Shown here: positions 44,629 to 53,630 of the stretch, in pieces
Numbering within the stretch: position 1 is the stretch's first letter
Layout of the letters: each line of letters begins with the position of its first letter
Assembly: GCF_030408555.1 (NCBI RefSeq)
Contig: NZ_CP047048.1
Coordinates: 2,294,001 to 2,358,000 of the forward strand
DNA from: Corynebacterium aurimucosum
Lineage (GTDB): Bacteria; Actinomycetota; Actinomycetes; Mycobacteriales; Mycobacteriaceae
Reading direction: 5' to 3'
DNA length: 64,000 nt
Notes under the pieces: generated by a model
What the model was told of the DNA's origin: nothing
Seen by the model: only the letters and a program-made list of their open reading frames with translations
Database searches by the model: none
Position numbers and translations under genes: made by a program

Positions 44629-45489
44629 ATGGATACCCAAGCTGTCGTGGAATGGTTCGATGCCCATGAGCGCCCCCTACCGTGGCGCGAGCCAGGGACC
44701 TCGGCGTGGGGTGTGCTCTTAAGCGAGGTCATGAGCCAGCAAACACCCGTCGCGCGCGTCGCCCCGCAGTGGAAGGAGTGGATGCGCCGCTGGCCTACCC
44801 CACAGGACCTTGCGGCGGCCTCCAAGGCGGATGTCCTGCGCGCGTGGGGCAAGCTGGGCTACCCGCGCCGCGCACTGCGCTTATGGGAGTGCGCGAAGAA
44901 GATTGGTGAGGGGGAGGTCCCGGGGGACGTCGACAAGCTTTTGGCGTTACCGGGGATTGGTGAGTACACCGCCCGTGCTGTGGCCTGTTTCCATTTTGGC
45001 CACAACGTTCCGGTGGTGGATACCAACGTCCGCCGCGTGTATGCCCGCGCCGAGGAGGGGCGCTTCTTCGCCCCGACGCCCGCGAAACGCGAATTAGCAC
45101 AGGTAGAAGCTTTGCTTCCGGAAGAGAACGGCCCGCGTTTTTCGGCCGCACTCATGGAACTCGGTGCCTTGGTGTGCACGGCCAAGAACCCGGACTGTGC
45201 CGCCTGCCCCATTAAGGCCTCGTGCGCCTGGCAGCTCGCGGGCTGCCCAGAACCTAGTGCGGAGGAGACCGCGCGGGCTAGGAAACGCGTGCAAAAGTTC
45301 ACCGGCACGGACCGGCAGGTGCGGGGGCTGCTTCTCGACGTCCTCCGAGGCTCGCCCCACCCAGTTGCCCAAGCCGACCTGGATGCGGTATGGCCAGACG
45401 CGGCACAGCGCTCGCGCGCACAAGCCTCACTGCTCGAGGACGGGTTGATGGATGTCAACGACGAGGGTTTGTTCCATCTGCCGCACTAG
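44629..45489 (+). CDS. mutY: A/G-specific adenine glycosylase MutY
   Basis: MutY removes adenine mispaired with 8-oxoguanine. The 286-residue protein has the catalytic Glu in LLSEVMSQQT, the helix-hairpin-helix LPGIGEYTARAV, catalytic Asp in VVDTNVRR and the [4Fe-4S] ligands C-x6-C-x2-C-x5-C (CTAKNPDCAACPIKASC). The C-terminal recognition domain is shorter than in E. coli. ATG 44629 is preferred to GTG 44623; the -10 TACACT is close by. It overlaps the convergent gene by 35 bases. Confidence 0.93.
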   Translation: MDTQAVVEWFDAHERPLPWREPGTSAWGVLLSEVMSQQTPVARVAPQWKEWMRRWPTPQDLAAASKADVLRAWGKLGYPRRALRLWECAKKIGEGEVPGDVDKLLALPGIGEYTARAVACFHFGHNVPVVDTNVRRVYARAEEGRFFAPTPAKRELAQVEALLPEENGPRFSAALMELGALVCTAKNPDCAACPIKASCAWQLAGCPEPSAEETARARKRVQKFTGTDRQVRGLLLDVLRGSPHPVAQADLDAVWPDAAQRSRAQASLLEDGLMDVNDEGLFHLPH

Positions 45490-46771
45490 GCACGTGTGAG
45501 AAGTCGATGAGGTGGCCGAAGGTCCAATCGCGGTCGGTCAACAAGCGGGCGAGGATAAGCCCGCAACCGATGGCCGCCACGGCCATCGAGGCGGTGGCGA
45601 AGTTGCTCAACGCTTGGTCCATGTTGCCCACGTTGAGGTGATAGACGGTGCGGAACATGGAGGTGCCCGGGATCATGATGACGGACGCCGGCACCGTCGT
45701 GGTGATGCGCGGCAGGTGTGCGCGTGTGGAGGCCACCGCGCCCAAGAGCCCGACGATGAGACCGCCGGCGAAAGCGCCGACGTAGACCGTGGCCCCGACC
45801 GCGATGAGGAGCAGGCGTACGAGGTTGGCCACCGTTCCCACCGCGGCCGCCACGAGCACCATCCGGCGCGAGGAGTTAAAAAGGAACGCGAATCCGGAAA
45901 TGCCCAGGAAGCTGGCCGCCGCGGCGGCGAGGTACCACACGGGCGCATAGTCCGGGATTCCCGGTTCCGGGGTCAGCTCCGTGGTCCAGCTGATCAACGC
46001 CACGGTAAAGGTGGCGGCGGTGATCACTGTCAGTGCGTAGGTTAGTCGGGATAGCCCAGCCTCGAAGTCGAAGCGCGCGAGGTCAATGAGCGCGGAGAAC
46101 AACGGGAAGCCGGGAATGAGGAAAAGTACGGCGGCCACATAGCCCGAGGAAAACTCTGACGGGTCCGCCACCCCGGCGGCGGCTACGGCCTCGGTGGTGA
46201 AGAAGTACACGAGGCTAGCCACCGTTCCGGCCGCCACGATGCAGCCCAGCTGATGAACGTGCTTGCCGTGTAGGACCGCGCGGGTGAGCTGACCACAAAA
46301 AGCGGCGAGGGCCACCAGCAGAATCGCAAGCGGTGTGAAGAAGTTCAGGACCGCAAAAGAGGCGCACGCAATGGACGCCGCCGCGGCTAGGAGCCAGCGG
46401 TTCCACCGCTTGACCACCGTCGACTCGATGGAATCAAGCATCTCTGTAAGATCTTCGGCCGTAATGCCCGCGTACAGCTTGTGGTGGGTAAGGTCCTCCA
46501 GCGCCTCAATGCGGGAGGCGTCAACTGCCGGCGAATGCTGCTGGGCCACCACGGTGCGAAACTCGCGGCCGCGGTGAAACGTGCACGTTATCTGGGTGAC
46601 GCCAACGTTGGCGTCGAGCCGATCAAAGCCGAGCGCGCGGGCGGCACGTTTCATGCCGCGCAGCACGCGGTAGCCGGACGTTCCCGCGCCCATGAGCATC
46701 ATGCCTAGGCGCAGGACGACGTCCGCCTCGTACCCCATGCGGACATAGTCGCTGTTGGGGTGAGAAGTCAT
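45455..46771 (-). CDS. ThrE-family (threonine/serine exporter-like) membrane protein
   Basis: The 438-residue protein joins an N-terminal cytoplasmic domain (VLRLGMMLMGAGTSGYRVLRGMKRAARALG, GVTQITCTF) with about 10 transmembrane helices (VLFLIPGFPLFSALIDLARFDFEAGLSR, VIMIPGTSMFRTVYHL). This is the ThrE/YjjP-YjjB architecture, so amino-acid or dicarboxylate export is plausible but the substrate is unknown. It is distinct from thrE at 24.2 kb. ATG 46771 shares one base with the stop of the DUF4236 gene (TAATG), so the two are translationally coupled; the upstream longer start is rejected. Confidence 0.85.
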   Translation of the reverse strand: MTSHPNSDYVRMGYEADVVLRLGMMLMGAGTSGYRVLRGMKRAARALGFDRLDANVGVTQITCTFHRGREFRTVVAQQHSPAVDASRIEALEDLTHHKLYAGITAEDLTEMLDSIESTVVKRWNRWLLAAAASIACASFAVLNFFTPLAILLVALAAFCGQLTRAVLHGKHVHQLGCIVAAGTVASLVYFFTTEAVAAAGVADPSEFSSGYVAAVLFLIPGFPLFSALIDLARFDFEAGLSRLTYALTVITAATFTVALISWTTELTPEPGIPDYAPVWYLAAAAASFLGISGFAFLFNSSRRMVLVAAAVGTVANLVRLLLIAVGATVYVGAFAGGLIVGLLGAVASTRAHLPRITTTVPASVIMIPGTSMFRTVYHLNVGNMDQALSNFATASMAVAAIGCGLILARLLTDRDWTFGHLIDFSHVPSAADGTNPRR

Positions 46772-46941
46772 TAGCGCCAGCGTCCCCGGAAATTCAGTCC
46801 GCCGGGCAGGTTGACCCACATGCCGCCGCGGGAGTTAAAGGTCACGGGGCCGACCTTCGTCGACATCGACGCACCGGAACCGGAAACGTTAATCCAGCTA
46901 TTCTTTCCGGTCTTCTTGCGCTTGCGAAAATAGATTCCCAT
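46771..46941 (-). CDS. Small DUF4236 protein
   Basis: The 56-residue protein starts MGIYFRKRKKTGKNSWINVS, and GSGASMSTKVGPVTFNSRG follows, the recognisable DUF4236 pattern of basic start and Gly/Ser beta repeats. Its function is unknown. TAAGCT lies exactly 7 bases before ATG 46941, so the mRNA is leaderless and a longer ORF start at 47028 is rejected. The stop overlaps the ThrE-like start, so it leads a two-gene operon. Confidence 0.8.
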   Translation of the reverse strand: MGIYFRKRKKTGKNSWINVSGSGASMSTKVGPVTFNSRGGMWVNLPGGLNFRGRWR

Positions 46942-47030
46942 GCGCGCTAGCTTAGCGCAGCGAAGCCGCTGCGCACCGGCGACAGAGCGATTACCCTTAC
47001 GGCACGAATCTGATCTCTCCTCGCGCACTC

Positions 47031-47111
47031 GTGGCGGCCCTCGCGCTCGCGGCTACCGCACTGGCACCCGCAGTGGCATCGGCGGCGCCCACCAACTGCC
47101 AGGCTCCCTAA
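47031..47111 (+). pseudogene. Orphan signal-peptide remnant
   Basis: The plus strand encodes ALVAALALAATALAPAVASA, then APTNCQAP and a TAA stop, that is a clean Sec signal peptide followed by only about ten residues. Only a GTG at 47031 could start it, and no ribosome site or -10 is obvious. It looks like the 5' end of a truncated secreted-protein gene, though a tiny exported peptide is possible. Confidence 0.4.
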
Positions 47112-47114
47112 GCC

Positions 47115-47948
47115 CTAGTGCAGACCGTCCAGGGATGAAAATGGCTCCTCTGCCTCGATGTCATGCAGGGGCACGCGTACCCAAGGCGAATCACTGTGTG
47201 CGAGCAACTCGGTGAGCCGTTGCGATTGATCCTTCATCGCAGCGGCGACGTCGGGCTCACCGTCACTTGCCCAGATCATTCGACCCCACCAGAAGCTTGC
47301 GGCTACGTCAGCCCACGACACGAAGTAGCGCTGCAGGGCCGCCACGGCCTTATCTGAAATCTGAAGGAACTCTTCTGGAGAGATCCAACCCAGCTCCGTT
47401 GCCGGACCACCAACGTTGTGAATTCGGATTATGTCCCATGCGCGAGTCGTGGCGGGCAATGCCGGAGCTGCTGCTTTGGCAAAGCCCTCCGAACGCAACA
47501 TCCTTACGAGGTAGCGGAACTTATGTTCTCCACGACGCGGATCCGCGCCTTGGGCAACAAAGAAGTCTTTAAGGAACTCGACCTTTTCCTCCACTTCCGC
47601 ATCTAGCTCGCGCTCGGGGACGTCCTTCACGGCGTATGCGAGCGGTAAAATAAAGTCATTTTCCACGTGCTGACTGCCTTCGAGCAACACGTCAATAGCC
47701 TGGTGCGCTTCCTGTGCACCAGTGACCCCCCAGTTTTGCTCGAGAGATGCTTTGTAGTACTTGGCCGTCCTTGCATTGATGTCCTCAACCCCTAGCGGAG
47801 TCGCAAACGCCTTATTGCTCTTGTATATCATTCCCCAAGAGTGGCGGCGCACTTCATCTTTGCTCGGCGCCGGTTCCGGCCACGGGAACTTTGTAAGGCG
47901 GTAGATCCAAGTATCATCAAACTTTGCTGGCGTGAACGTTGAGCTCAT
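47115..47948 (-). CDS. DUF1266 domain protein
   Basis: The 277-residue cytoplasmic protein has a C-terminal DUF1266 domain (about 160-245): TRAWDIIRIHNVGGPATELGWISPEEFLQI and AVAALQRYFVSWADVAASFWWGRMIWASDG. These match the family pattern of WDxxR, a GW(I)SxEE helix and SWxDxxxSFxxGRxxW. The function is unknown. ATG 47948 is preferred because TACTTT lies 8 bases upstream. It is divergent from the two-gene unit at 48082, which may be functionally linked. Confidence 0.75.
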   Translation of the reverse strand: MSSTFTPAKFDDTWIYRLTKFPWPEPAPSKDEVRRHSWGMIYKSNKAFATPLGVEDINARTAKYYKASLEQNWGVTGAQEAHQAIDVLLEGSQHVENDFILPLAYAVKDVPERELDAEVEEKVEFLKDFFVAQGADPRRGEHKFRYLVRMLRSEGFAKAAAPALPATTRAWDIIRIHNVGGPATELGWISPEEFLQISDKAVAALQRYFVSWADVAASFWWGRMIWASDGEPDVAAAMKDQSQRLTELLAHSDSPWVRVPLHDIEAEEPFSSLDGLH

Positions 47949-48081
47949 ATCTTCACAAAGTACCGAGGTTCCCAACGTGGATCCGTGGCGCCCCCTCCGT
48001 CACCCCTATGTTGGGGAGTGACGGACGCCATATCGCAGCACACACAGTCATCATTTTTGATGTGTTGTTAGTCTCGTGTGC

Positions 48082-48642
48082 ATGACAGGACCCCAAATTG
48101 CATTGACAGACCGGCCAGATCTCGGCGCCGCGCTTAAACGTGCTGGTGATTCCGAGATTGTGCACACTGCCGCCGCAGCCGTTGTGGAAGGCCTTGGTGT
48201 CGACGAGATTGTCTTGGAAGCCGCCCCCACGAAAGCAAGCGGGGTGGATGGTGCCGCGTTTGTCACCAACCGTAGGATCCTCGTGACCGCCGATAAGAAG
48301 GATCCATCTCATTTTGAGTTCCTTGAACTGGACAGCCTCGGCAACGTCACAGTTCTGCCCTACAAGGGTGGCTGGACCGTCGTGGCTCAGCTCTACAGCA
48401 CCTACAAAGTGTGGAGCGGGTTCACGGAGAAGGCCGCGCGTCGCGTGCAGTTTGCCGCCCAGTGGGCCCTGACCGCAGGCCGGGAGGCACGAACGGAGGC
48501 CTCGCGCGCGGTGTCTTCGGAAGAACTTTTTAAGCGATGGAAAGAAAACAAGCACCGTCTCAATCGCAACAGCGTGGAAGAGCGCGTTGCGTCGATGCAC
48601 TCCCTGTATTCCGACATTGATTCACGGTGGTGGACTGAATAA
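48082..48642 (+). CDS. Unknown cytoplasmic protein, PH-like fold suspected
   Basis: I do not recognise a named family. The 186-residue protein has a beta-rich N-terminal half resembling bacterial PH-like domains (DEIVLEAAPTK, GAAFVTNRRILVTADKK, FEFLELDSLGNVTVLPYKGG). A helical basic C-terminal half (RRVQFAAQWALTAGREARTEASRAVSSEELFKRW) follows. ATG 48082 has TAGTCT exactly 7 bases upstream. Its stop overlaps the next start by one base (TAATG), so it is coupled to the membrane protein that follows. Confidence 0.65.
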   Translation: MTGPQIALTDRPDLGAALKRAGDSEIVHTAAAAVVEGLGVDEIVLEAAPTKASGVDGAAFVTNRRILVTADKKDPSHFEFLELDSLGNVTVLPYKGGWTVVAQLYSTYKVWSGFTEKAARRVQFAAQWALTAGREARTEASRAVSSEELFKRWKENKHRLNRNSVEERVASMHSLYSDIDSRWWTE

Positions 48643-49505
48643 TGAGCAGACTTGCATACCCGGGTTCGCCCGACCACTTTAACGGGGCAGAAGACACCTC
48701 ACACATCGAAGAAGGCCAGATAATTGCGGATAATGGCTATCGCCATTTCATCAAGCACGGCTCACCACTAGACGCCGGCACGTCTCCGAAGAGCGCCTCG
48801 GGCACCGCCTCACCCTCGTCGAACCCCACCGCGGGAACCACAGGCACCCACTCCAATGACTCAAAGCAGGGTCTCAGCGTTAAGAAGCAGCTGTTGCTCC
48901 TCCCGCTCGTGATCGCGGTCATCGTGGTGGTAGCGATTGGCTACGTTGCACTTAAAGACGCGCTCTTTGGTGATAAATCAGAGGATTCGGCTGCTCCCGA
49001 ACAACCGGCCGCTGAGGCACCTGCCGATTCTGGGGCTTCCAACGGTGGCGCTACCGGCGCGACCGGTGGAGCAACCACTGGCGACACTCAAAGTGGCCTC
49101 ACCCCTGCTGACCAAGCACCCGAGCCGATTACTGACTTCGTGGAGGCTTGCACGGATTATGAAGTGGTGTTCAGCTACTACGGCGCGGATAACTCCCCTG
49201 CCCCAGAAGCAATGGGCACCAACTGCTCCGTGGATACGACGAAAGCACCTGAGGTTGGTTACGTGGTCTTCACCGATGACCCTGCCGCCACCGCCGCCGT
49301 TCGTGACGGCAAGCCCGTCCTAGACGGCATTGAGATTCCGGCAGAATCAACGCGTGGCTCCACATTCAAAGCACAGCGAGTCGAGTCCCTCATCACTGTT
49401 CAGGAAATCCTCCCAGATGATAAGGGAATCGTTGAGTACATGATCAAAAATAATGACCCTGAGGTGGCAAAGAAAGCTCTGGTAGACCTCGGCGTGGCCA
49501 AGTAG
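48642..49505 (+). CDS. Single-pass membrane protein of unknown function
   Basis: The 287-residue protein has a hydrophilic cytoplasmic N-terminus (1-80, Ser/Thr/Gly-rich), one transmembrane helix (about 83-105, LLLLPLVIAVIVVVAIGYVAL), a Pro/Ala/Gly-rich linker and an exported domain (about 160-287). That domain has two cysteines (FVEACTDYE and MGTNCSVD) that may pair. No family is recognised. It is translationally coupled to the upstream PH-like gene, suggesting a two-protein envelope complex. Confidence 0.65.
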   Translation: MSRLAYPGSPDHFNGAEDTSHIEEGQIIADNGYRHFIKHGSPLDAGTSPKSASGTASPSSNPTAGTTGTHSNDSKQGLSVKKQLLLLPLVIAVIVVVAIGYVALKDALFGDKSEDSAAPEQPAAEAPADSGASNGGATGATGGATTGDTQSGLTPADQAPEPITDFVEACTDYEVVFSYYGADNSPAPEAMGTNCSVDTTKAPEVGYVVFTDDPAATAAVRDGKPVLDGIEIPAESTRGSTFKAQRVESLITVQEILPDDKGIVEYMIKNNDPEVAKKALVDLGVAK

Positions 49506-49547
49506 AGCTAGAACGCGCACTTCTACCCGCCGCCTTCTGTTTTCATT

Positions 49548-49579
49548 TTATTGTCAATAAGAGTCGGTGGTGATAAGCT
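49548..49579 (+). promoter_or_regulatory. Promoter of the CDF exporter with palindromic operator
   Basis: TTGTCA (49551-49556) and TAAGCT (49574-49579) form -35 and -10 boxes with a 17-base spacer. The perfect 13-bp palindrome TTATTGTCAATAA (49548-49560) covers the -35. The start codon follows 6 bases after the -10. This suggests repression by a metal sensor. Confidence 0.65.
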
Positions 49580-49585
49580 GAGTGC

Positions 49586-50476
49586 ATGGCACACGAGCAC
49601 CACGACCACGATCACTCCGGCACACCGCTACGCGCACTCCTCATAGCGCTGAGCATTACCGGCACCGTCTTCTTCGCGGAGCTGATCGGCGGCTGGTTGG
49701 CGGGCTCAATGGCGCTGATGGCCGATGCGATGCACATGCTTTCCGACGCCGCCGGGCTCATCATTGCGGTGATTGCGGTGTTGATTGGGCGTCGACAAGC
49801 ATCAGCCCAGGCCACATACGGCTACCGGCGAGTGGAGGTGCTTGCGGCGCTGGCAAATGCGGTGATGGTGCTGGCGATCTCGGTGTGGATTGTCGTCGAA
49901 GCGGTGCGCCGCCTACAGAACCCGGCCGAGGTGCAGGGCGAGGCAATGCTGATCATCGCGGGCATCGGTCTCGTGGCGAATGCACTGTCGGCGTGGGTGC
50001 TCCACCGGCACCGCGAATCCTCAATTAACGTGGAGGGCGCGTTCTTGCACGTGCTGGTGGATTTGCTCGGCTCGGTCGCCGTGATTGTGGCGGGCATCGT
50101 GGTGCTGACCACGGGGTTTGTGGCGGCGGACGTGATCGCCTCCCTCGTGATCGCGGCGATGGTGCTGCCGCGCGCCTGGCAGCTCATGCGGTTGTCGGCG
50201 AGCGTGCTGCTCGAGCAGGTTCCGGCGGGCTTCGACGCCAGCGTGATCGAGCCCGCGCTGCGGCAGGTCGAGGGCGTTGCCGATATCCATGACCTGCACC
50301 TGTGGAGCCTGGATGGTGTAAACGTGCTCACGACCGTGCACATCGTGCGCGACGGCACCGTCGACACCGGCCCACTGTTGGATGCCGCCCAGCAGGCTCT
50401 GCGTGAACACGGCATCGAGCACTCCACCATCCAGATCGAACACCCGGAGCACGAATCCCACGAGACCGTGTGCTGA
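49586..50476 (+). CDS. CDF-family zinc/divalent metal exporter (CzcD type)
   Basis: The 296-residue protein begins with a His-rich metal-binding start (MAHEHHDHDHSG) and has six transmembrane helices. The transport-site pairs are in LMADAMHMLSDAAGL (helix 2) and HVLVDLLGSVAV (helix 5), and a cytoplasmic C-terminal domain follows with DIHDLHLWSLDGVNVLTTVHI. These define the CDF family; HxxxD favours Zn2+. It is preceded by a palindromic operator and followed by a terminator, so it is transcribed alone. Confidence 0.92.
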   Translation: MAHEHHDHDHSGTPLRALLIALSITGTVFFAELIGGWLAGSMALMADAMHMLSDAAGLIIAVIAVLIGRRQASAQATYGYRRVEVLAALANAVMVLAISVWIVVEAVRRLQNPAEVQGEAMLIIAGIGLVANALSAWVLHRHRESSINVEGAFLHVLVDLLGSVAVIVAGIVVLTTGFVAADVIASLVIAAMVLPRAWQLMRLSASVLLEQVPAGFDASVIEPALRQVEGVADIHDLHLWSLDGVNVLTTVHIVRDGTVDTGPLLDAAQQALREHGIEHSTIQIEHPEHESHETVC

Positions 50477-50526
50477 TTCCTTTTTATTAGTCGGTGGGAT
50501 AGCCCACCCACCGGTCACACAAAGAA

Positions 50527-50565
50527 AGCCCCGATCCGCACGAAGTTCACATGCGGTTCGGGGCT
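50527..50565. terminator. Terminator between the CDF exporter and clpC
   Basis: AGCCCCGATCCGCA and TGCGGTTCGGGGCT form a 14-bp stem with one mismatch and an 11-base loop. It lies between convergent genes and can end both. There is no long U-run. Confidence 0.75.
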
Positions 50566-50602
50566 ATTCCTTATGGACCCAGTGTGGGTCCCGAGTCAGT
50601 GC

Positions 50603-53380
50603 TTAGAGCGGCTGGCCAGCACCGGCACCTGCCGGCGGCGGGTTGCCGTCATCACCATCATCGTTGTGGGATTCCTCAGCGGAGTCGCTACCTGACTCGT
50701 CGAGGACGTCCGGGGTGACAGTGTCGGGGCCATCGGAGTCTGGGCCGTGAGTTTCGGCGTCGATTTCGGTGGCCAGTTCCTCATCGGCCTCACGCACGGC
50801 GGTCTCCTCGAGATCCTTGTCGAAGGTGTCCTCCGGCAGTGGGCGCGGACGCGGGGTGAAGGTGAAGGTGGCAGAAGAGTTGTCCTTGGACTCGCCGTCC
50901 CAGCCTTCAACGTCCACGGTGATGATTTCGCCCGCACCGATTTCGCCGAAGAGGATCTTCTCGGAGAGCTGATCCTCAATCTCGCGCTGGATGGTGCGGC
51001 GCAGCGGACGAGCACCCAAGACCGGGTCGAAGCCGCGCTGAGCCAGCAGATCCTTGGCCTTCTGGGTGAGCTCAATGCCCATGTCACGCTCGGAAAGCTG
51101 CTTCTCCACGCGGGCGATGAGCAGCTCCACCATCTCGACGATCTGCTCCTGCGTGAGCTGGTGGAAGACCACAATCTCATCAATACGGTTCAGGAACTCA
51201 GGGCGGAAGTGCTTCTTCAGCTCGTCGTTGACCTTGTTCTTCATGCGCTCGTACTGCGCATCGGCGTCATTCTCCGAAGAGCCGGTAAAGCCCAGTCCCA
51301 CGGCCTTCGAGATGTCCTGGGTACCCAGGTTGGAGGTGAAAATGAGCACCGTGTTCTTGAAGTCCACCACGCGGCCCTGACCATCGGTCAGGCGGCCATC
51401 CTCCAACACCTGCAGAAGGGTGTTGTAGATCTCCTTGTGGGCCTTCTCGATCTCATCGAAGAGCACCACGGAGAAAGGCTTACGGCGAACCTTCTCGGTC
51501 AGCTGGCCGCCCTCTTCGTAACCAACGTAACCCGGAGGGGCACCGAAGAGGCGGGACGCGGTGAAGCGATCGTGGAACTCACCCATATCGATCTGGATGA
51601 GGTCATCATCCGAACCGAAGAGGAAGTTAGCCAAGGACTTCGACAGCTCCGTCTTACCCACACCGGACGGGCCAGCGAAGATGAAGGAACCAGAAGGACG
51701 ACGCGGGTCCTTCAGGCCAGCACGGGTGCGGCGGATGGCGCGGGAGACGGCCTTGACGGCATCGTCCTGGCCAATGATGCGCTTGTGCAGCTCCTCTTCC
51801 ATGTTGAGGAGGCGGTTGGATTCCTTCTCAGTAAGCTTGAGAACCGGAATACCGGTCCAGTGAGCGAGGACCTCTGCGATCTGCTCCTCACCAACCTCGG
51901 CGATTTCCTCCAAGTCACCGGAGCGCCACTGCTTCTCCTTCTCCGCACGCTCTTCACCGAGCTTGCGCTCCTTATCGCGCAAACCAGCGGCCTTTTCAAA
52001 GTCCTGCGCGTCAATCGCCGCTTCCTTTTCCTTGCGGACCTCGGCGATGCGGTCATCGACTTCACGCAGACCTTCCGGAGCGGTCATACGCTTAATACGC
52101 ATGCGGGCACCGGCCTCATCGAGGAGGTCGACAGCCTTATCCGGCAGGAAGCGGTCATTGATGTAGCGGTCAGACAGGGAGGCCGCTGCCTTCAGCGCCT
52201 CATCGGTGTAGGAGACACGGTGATGTGCCTCGTACTTATCGCGCAGACCCTTGAGGATGAGGATGGTGTCATCGAGGGAAGGCTCTTCCACCTTGACCGG
52301 CTGGAAGCGGCGCTCGAGAGCGGCATCCTTCTCAATGTGCTTGCGGTACTCATCCAGGGTGGTGGCACCGATGGTTTGCAGTTCGCCGCGAGCCAGCTTC
52401 GGCTTCAACAGCGAAGCGGCATCGATAGCGCCCTCGGCGGCACCGGCGCCGACCAGGGTGTGGATCTCATCGATGAAGAGGATGATGTCACCGCGCTGGT
52501 TAATCTCCTTGAGCACCTTCTTCAGGCGTTCCTCGAAGTCACCGCGGTAGCGCGAACCGGCCACCAGGGAGCCCAGGTCCAGCGAGTAGAGCTGCTTATC
52601 CTTAAGGGTCTCCGGGACCTTGCCGTTAACGATATCGAGGGCCAGACCTTCGACCACGGCGGTCTTACCCACGCCGGGCTCACCGATGAGCACCGGGTTA
52701 TTCTTCGTGCGGCGGGACAGCACCTGCATAATGCGCTCGATCTCAGAATCGCGGCCCACTACCGGGTCCAGCTTGCCATCACGCGCCGCCTGGGTGAGGT
52801 TGCGGCCGAACTGGTCCAGCACCAGGGAGTTGGAACGCTCACCGGAGCCGCCTGGGCCGCCACGTCCACCCTGGCCAGCGCCGGCACCGGCGCCCACCGG
52901 ACCTGCACCACCCTGGGACTGGTTGCCCTCTCCCTCGTTGCCCTCATAGCCGGAGAGCAGCTGGATAACCTGCTGGCGAACACGCGGCAAGTCAGCGCCC
53001 AACTTCGTCAGCACCTGGGCTGCTACGCCATCGCCCTCGCGGATGAGGCCAAGCAGTAGGAATTCGGTGCCGATGTACTTGTGGCCCATCTGAAGGCCCT
53101 CACGCAGGGAGAGCTCGAGGACCTTCTTGGCGCGCGGGGTGAAGGGGATGTGGCCGGTGTGCGGCTGAGAACCTTGACCAATAATCTCTTCCACCTCACG
53201 GCGGACATCCTCCAGCGAGATGCCCATGGACTCCAAGGCCTTGGCTGCTACACCTTCACCTTCGTGGATAAGTCCCAGGAGGATGTGCTCGGTGCCGATG
53301 TAATTGTGGTTGAGCATGCGTGCTTCCTCCTGCGCCAAAACGATGACGCGGCGAGCACGGTCAGTAAACCTCTCGAACAT
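50603..53380 (-). CDS. clpC: ATP-dependent Clp protease ATPase subunit ClpC
   Basis: ClpC unfolds substrates for the ClpP1P2 protease. The 925-residue protein has the double Clp N-domain (1-145), AAA1 with [10 protein letters not shown] and [10 protein letters not shown], a UVR-type coiled region (about 420-470), AAA2 with [10 protein letters not shown] and [12 protein letters not shown]. The ClpP-docking loop GLGFTG and a disordered acidic C-terminus follow. The starting sequence [36 protein letters not shown] is classical. A ClgR-like site lies about 120 bases upstream. Confidence 0.97.
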   Translation of the reverse strand: MFERFTDRARRVIVLAQEEARMLNHNYIGTEHILLGLIHEGEGVAAKALESMGISLEDVRREVEEIIGQGSQPHTGHIPFTPRAKKVLELSLREGLQMGHKYIGTEFLLLGLIREGDGVAAQVLTKLGADLPRVRQQVIQLLSGYEGNEGEGNQSQGGAGPVGAGAGAGQGGRGGPGGSGERSNSLVLDQFGRNLTQAARDGKLDPVVGRDSEIERIMQVLSRRTKNNPVLIGEPGVGKTAVVEGLALDIVNGKVPETLKDKQLYSLDLGSLVAGSRYRGDFEERLKKVLKEINQRGDIILFIDEIHTLVGAGAAEGAIDAASLLKPKLARGELQTIGATTLDEYRKHIEKDAALERRFQPVKVEEPSLDDTILILKGLRDKYEAHHRVSYTDEALKAAASLSDRYINDRFLPDKAVDLLDEAGARMRIKRMTAPEGLREVDDRIAEVRKEKEAAIDAQDFEKAAGLRDKERKLGEERAEKEKQWRSGDLEEIAEVGEEQIAEVLAHWTGIPVLKLTEKESNRLLNMEEELHKRIIGQDDAVKAVSRAIRRTRAGLKDPRRPSGSFIFAGPSGVGKTELSKSLANFLFGSDDDLIQIDMGEFHDRFTASRLFGAPPGYVGYEEGGQLTEKVRRKPFSVVLFDEIEKAHKEIYNTLLQVLEDGRLTDGQGRVVDFKNTVLIFTSNLGTQDISKAVGLGFTGSSENDADAQYERMKNKVNDELKKHFRPEFLNRIDEIVVFHQLTQEQIVEMVELLIARVEKQLSERDMGIELTQKAKDLLAQRGFDPVLGARPLRRTIQREIEDQLSEKILFGEIGAGEIITVDVEGWDGESKDNSSATFTFTPRPRPLPEDTFDKDLEETAVREADEELATEIDAETHGPDSDGPDTVTPDVLDESGSDSAEESHNDDGDDGNPPPAGAGAGQPL

Positions 53381-53496
53381 TACCTCTTACCTTTCGCTCT
53401 AAATGTGTCATCCACTCTAACGCGCGGGGAGGACACTCCATCCACGATTTCTCTCCCCCTCTTCCACTAAACCTACATTTCCGCAGGTAAAGGCAC

Positions 53497-53515
53497 TGTA
53501 CGCCGGTAGCGAACA
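53497..53515. promoter_or_regulatory. ClgR-like operator upstream of clpC
   Basis: TGTACGCCGGTAGCGAACA contains CGC-N5-GCG with TGT/ACA outer arms. It resembles the ClgR site that I recall as WNNWCGCYNANRGCGWWS, with one mismatch. ClgR activates clp genes in corynebacteria. The 250-base gap 53381-53630 also must hold the promoter of the divergent gene. Confidence 0.55.
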
Positions 53516-53630
53516 GGTCATGATGAAGCCGCTTTTCGCACTAACCTGCCACAGAGGCTTCGCCACCTTAGAATGAAGAGGATTCTATATATCTCATCAT
53601 CGACCCCTCCACGAAGGATTTCCTCTCATC

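Noticed and set aside
50747..53059. 770-codon open frame on the plus strand
   Set aside because: It mirrors clpC; the translated sequence is low-complexity Leu/Gln/Val-rich and typical of antisense frames.
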